DNA from: Tetracladium setigerum
Taxonomy: Eukaryota > Ascomycota > Leotiomycetes > Helotiales
DNA: 64,000 nucleotides
Direction of reading: 5' to 3'
NCBI GenBank assembly: GCA_031472005.1
Contig: PZJY01000011.1
Coordinates: 1,860,001-1,924,000 of the forward strand
In this document: in pieces, positions 61,514 to 64,000 of the stretch
How the letters are laid out: every line of letters begins with the position of its first letter
Position numbering within the stretch: the stretch's first letter is position 1
The notes under the pieces: model-generated
Told to the model about the DNA's origin: nothing
What the model saw: the letters and a program-made list of their open reading frames with translations, nothing else
Database searches by the model: none
Position numbers and translations under genes: made by a program

Positions 61514-64000
61514 ATAGCCCTTACGACCGGAGCTACTAGTAATACTAATATTAATATTAATAAAATTAACCTCACCTTAACTAATAGTGATAACCTTAAA
61601 GGAAAGGAACCTTTAAATAAATAAAATATTAGCGATAAAATGGACGTCGACGACGACGACGACGACGATAACGAGGAAGATAACCTTACTCCTTTCGAAT
61701 TAAAGGAAGTAATACGAGTTTCTTAACCCGATAAGTTTAATAAAACTCGAAAGAACTTAAACTCTTTTATCCTTTAAATAAAAATCTACTTCTCCTTTAA
61801 CGATAATAAGTTTATCACTATTTACGCTAAGAGCCTTTACGCGGCCTCTTTCCTTAAATTTATTACTTAAGATTAAATAAAACTATTCTTAATGGACTTC
61901 TATAAATATTAAATTAATAAAAAGATAATAATAAAGACTTAAGAGATCTTTAAGAATTAAGATAAATTTAAGAACGAAATTAAAAAGATATTTAACGACT
62001 TTAATACTATTTAAGTAATAGTTCGGAAGTTATTAGATCTTAAATAAATAGGGTTTACCTTAAGTTACTTTATAAAATTTTAACGTTATAAAGTTAAGAC
62101 CGGATAAGATATTATAACTCTCTTAAAACTCTTTAAAAGAGGTTTAAAGCCCTATCTTAAGGAAGAACTCGCTAGGTTAAGAGGATTATTCTTAAACTTA
62201 AACACCTTAATTAAACACGTTATTTAATTAGATAATCGGTTATATAAAGCTAGGAAGGGAAATAGTTAAGGGAGGAGAGATAATAAAGAACGAAGACTTA
62301 ACGATAGTTAAAGGAGGAAGTAACATTACCGAGGTTAATATTAAGGACGTTTTAAATAAATTAACGCCACTTAAAGAGGTTAGAAGCCCCTCTCGCCGGA
62401 AGAAAAGAAACGCCGCCGAGAAAATTAACTTTATTATAAGTATAGATAGGCTAGCTATCGGGCCGCTAATTACCTTAAGAAGCAAAAACCACGACCGAAT
62501 AGCACCTTTTTAAGGAAACGAGTTATTATTATAAATAGGGTTCCTATCGAGGAAGAACTATCTTAAGATTTTAAATAAAGTAGCCCTATTACTAAGTATA
62601 GTAGCACCGACACGCTACTAATATATTAATCTTAATATAATTTAATTAATAATATAACATTTAGAGAAATTTCTTTTAAATCCGAGTCCGAATTAGAGTT
62701 TAAATCCAACGGCTTAGACGGAGAAACGGAATTAATAATAATGGCCGAACCCCAAGTCGGAGAACGATAATTCTTCGTAAGATTAAGAATAAATAGAAAT
62801 AAGTAAAGATAAATCGGAGGAGAATTATAAGTTATAAACTATGAAACCACCGGTTATAAACTTATTAAAGGAAAAGAATATCTTATATCGTACCGTGACG
62901 TTAAAAGAATTTGCTTTTACGACATTAAGTATAATCGCGCTATAATTAAATAGTTATATACCGGGGAAGTTATTTATTAATTAAAGGATATTTTAAAACT
63001 AAGAGATAAATAGGAGGTAACTCGAATCGTTAATTAGGAAAGAACTTAAAGGAAGATTTAAATAATCTTATATTAATCCTTTAAGTACGTTATATAAAAT
63101 ATAAGATTAGCTACTCCTTATACCTTAAAAGTTAATACCCCTTACCGATTAATAAAGTGGATTACTTACCTTAAGATATAAATAAACTTATTTAATAATT
63201 AAAGGGTCGTAAAAGTGTTAAGAAAATTAAAAGAAGTTTATACCATTATAAGGAACGAATAAATCACCGTAAAAATAAAATTATAAGGAAAACCAATTAA
63301 AGTTATAATCGATTCGGGAGTAATAAGAAACTTTATCTCTTTTAAAGAAGTTACCCGGATTAATATCCCTTTTACGACTATTACACCTTACGAGCTATAA
63401 GTAATAAACGGAACTAAAGTGAAAGGAAATAATAAAATTATTAATTAAGTTATAATTCCATTAAAATTATTATCCTTAAGAGGATATATTATAAATATTT
63501 AGTTCGATATTATATTAATAAGAGACCACGATACTATTTTAAGTATACCGTAAATTAAGGAATATAACCCCGAGATCGATTAAGTTAAAAAAACTATACG
63601 ATTTAAGCGTTATAACTATTAAGGTTCATAATAATAATTATATAGCCGGAACGAGGTTTACGTCACCTTATTTAACGACGCCACCGGACATCTTAATAAT
63701 ACCGAGAGTCCTCCACGAGACGTTAATTAGAGCGAGAAGGAAATCCCCGTGTAATATAAGAAATATTTAAGATTATTCAAAAACCCGGAAGACTTTAAAG
63801 CCTTACCTAAATATTAATTATAAGATTATAAAATAAACTTAAAGGAAGGAAGGAAACCTCTTATATAAAAACTACGCCGATATCGTTACGATTTTATTAA
63901 GACGTTAAAAGTATTCGTTTAGTTAACTCTTAAGAAAGGATAAGTCCGACTATCTAAGTCTCTAGTATTTAATAATATATTAATCGCTTATAAGAAGGAT
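61514..64000 (+). pseudogene. D2 gag and start of pol, RIP-inactivated
   Basis: Gag start ATA at 61514, an Asp-rich GACGAC tract near 61644-61668, the zinc-knuckle remnant near 62435-62480 and a protease remnant (Ile-Asp-Ser-Gly) near 63310. Many stops. Truncated by the window edge. Confidence 0.8.

Larger units (their letters stand above)
61026..64000 (+). mobile_element. Gy2 element D2, 5' part (runs off the window)
   Basis: 5' LTR followed by gag and early pol, closest to element A in sequence. It abuts D pol-side sequence without a polypurine tract, so it is read as a separate insertion into D (possible TSD GATAG at 61021-61025) rather than as D's own 3' LTR. Confidence 0.82.

Noticed and set aside
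15257..64000. CRISPR arrays, bacterial operons, tRNA or rRNA genes
   Set aside because: None seen. The repeats are LTRs and nested elements, and the sequence is eukaryotic with spliceosomal introns.

Overview
The window looks like nuclear DNA of a filamentous ascomycete (Pezizomycotina). Genes carry 48-184 bp GT-AG introns with CTGAC/CTAAC-type branch points. The proteins are typical of these fungi: a secreted GH1 beta-glucosidase, a rhodopsin-domain seven-helix membrane protein, and a Helo-like/ankyrin protein. About 49 kb is made of retrotransposons eroded by repeat-induced point mutation (RIP). No species is assigned.

The left part (1-15256) is gene space of normal composition. It holds a tiny three-exon gene (767-1053, +), a solo LTR (1340-1743), a six-exon GH1 beta-glucosidase (3009-5000, -) with one apparent frameshift, a rhodopsin-domain membrane protein (7051-8540, +), and a large ankyrin protein (9444-14426, -). 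A degenerate dispersed repeat occurs three times between them.

The right part (15257-64000) is a nested pile of Ty3/Gypsy elements from three families, here called Gy1, Gy2 and G3. The oldest, a Gy1 copy (E1, + strand, 15257-21579), was interrupted by G3 (- strand, from 21580). G3 was interrupted by a second Gy1 copy (E2, - strand, from 26964). E2 was hit twice by Gy2 elements (+ strand): a compound A/B at 33873-46391 and D from 47250. D was in turn interrupted by D2 (from 61026) and by a young Gy1 copy, C (52604-60765). The outer ends of E1, G3, E2, D and D2 lie beyond the window. Everything except C and some LTRs is saturated with C-to-T/G-to-A transitions, mostly at CpA/TpG, with CpG spared.

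Element C is 8162 bp. Its LTRs look identical, it has a 5-bp target duplication, and it shows no RIP. It encodes Gag with a CCHC knuckle, a GGGAAAC -1 frameshift site, and protease-RT-RNase H-integrase-chromodomain. Its leader can pair with the predicted 5' end of its own RNA, which suggests Tf1-like self-priming. Between pol and the 3' LTR it carries a second gene on the opposite strand, with its own TATA box, several introns and a Cys-rich N terminus. All three families have such a counter-oriented zinc-cluster-like gene in the same place, and two of them match the Zn(II)2Cys6 spacing once RIP-type Cys-to-Tyr changes are allowed for. This conserved antisense gene module is the most interesting content of the window.
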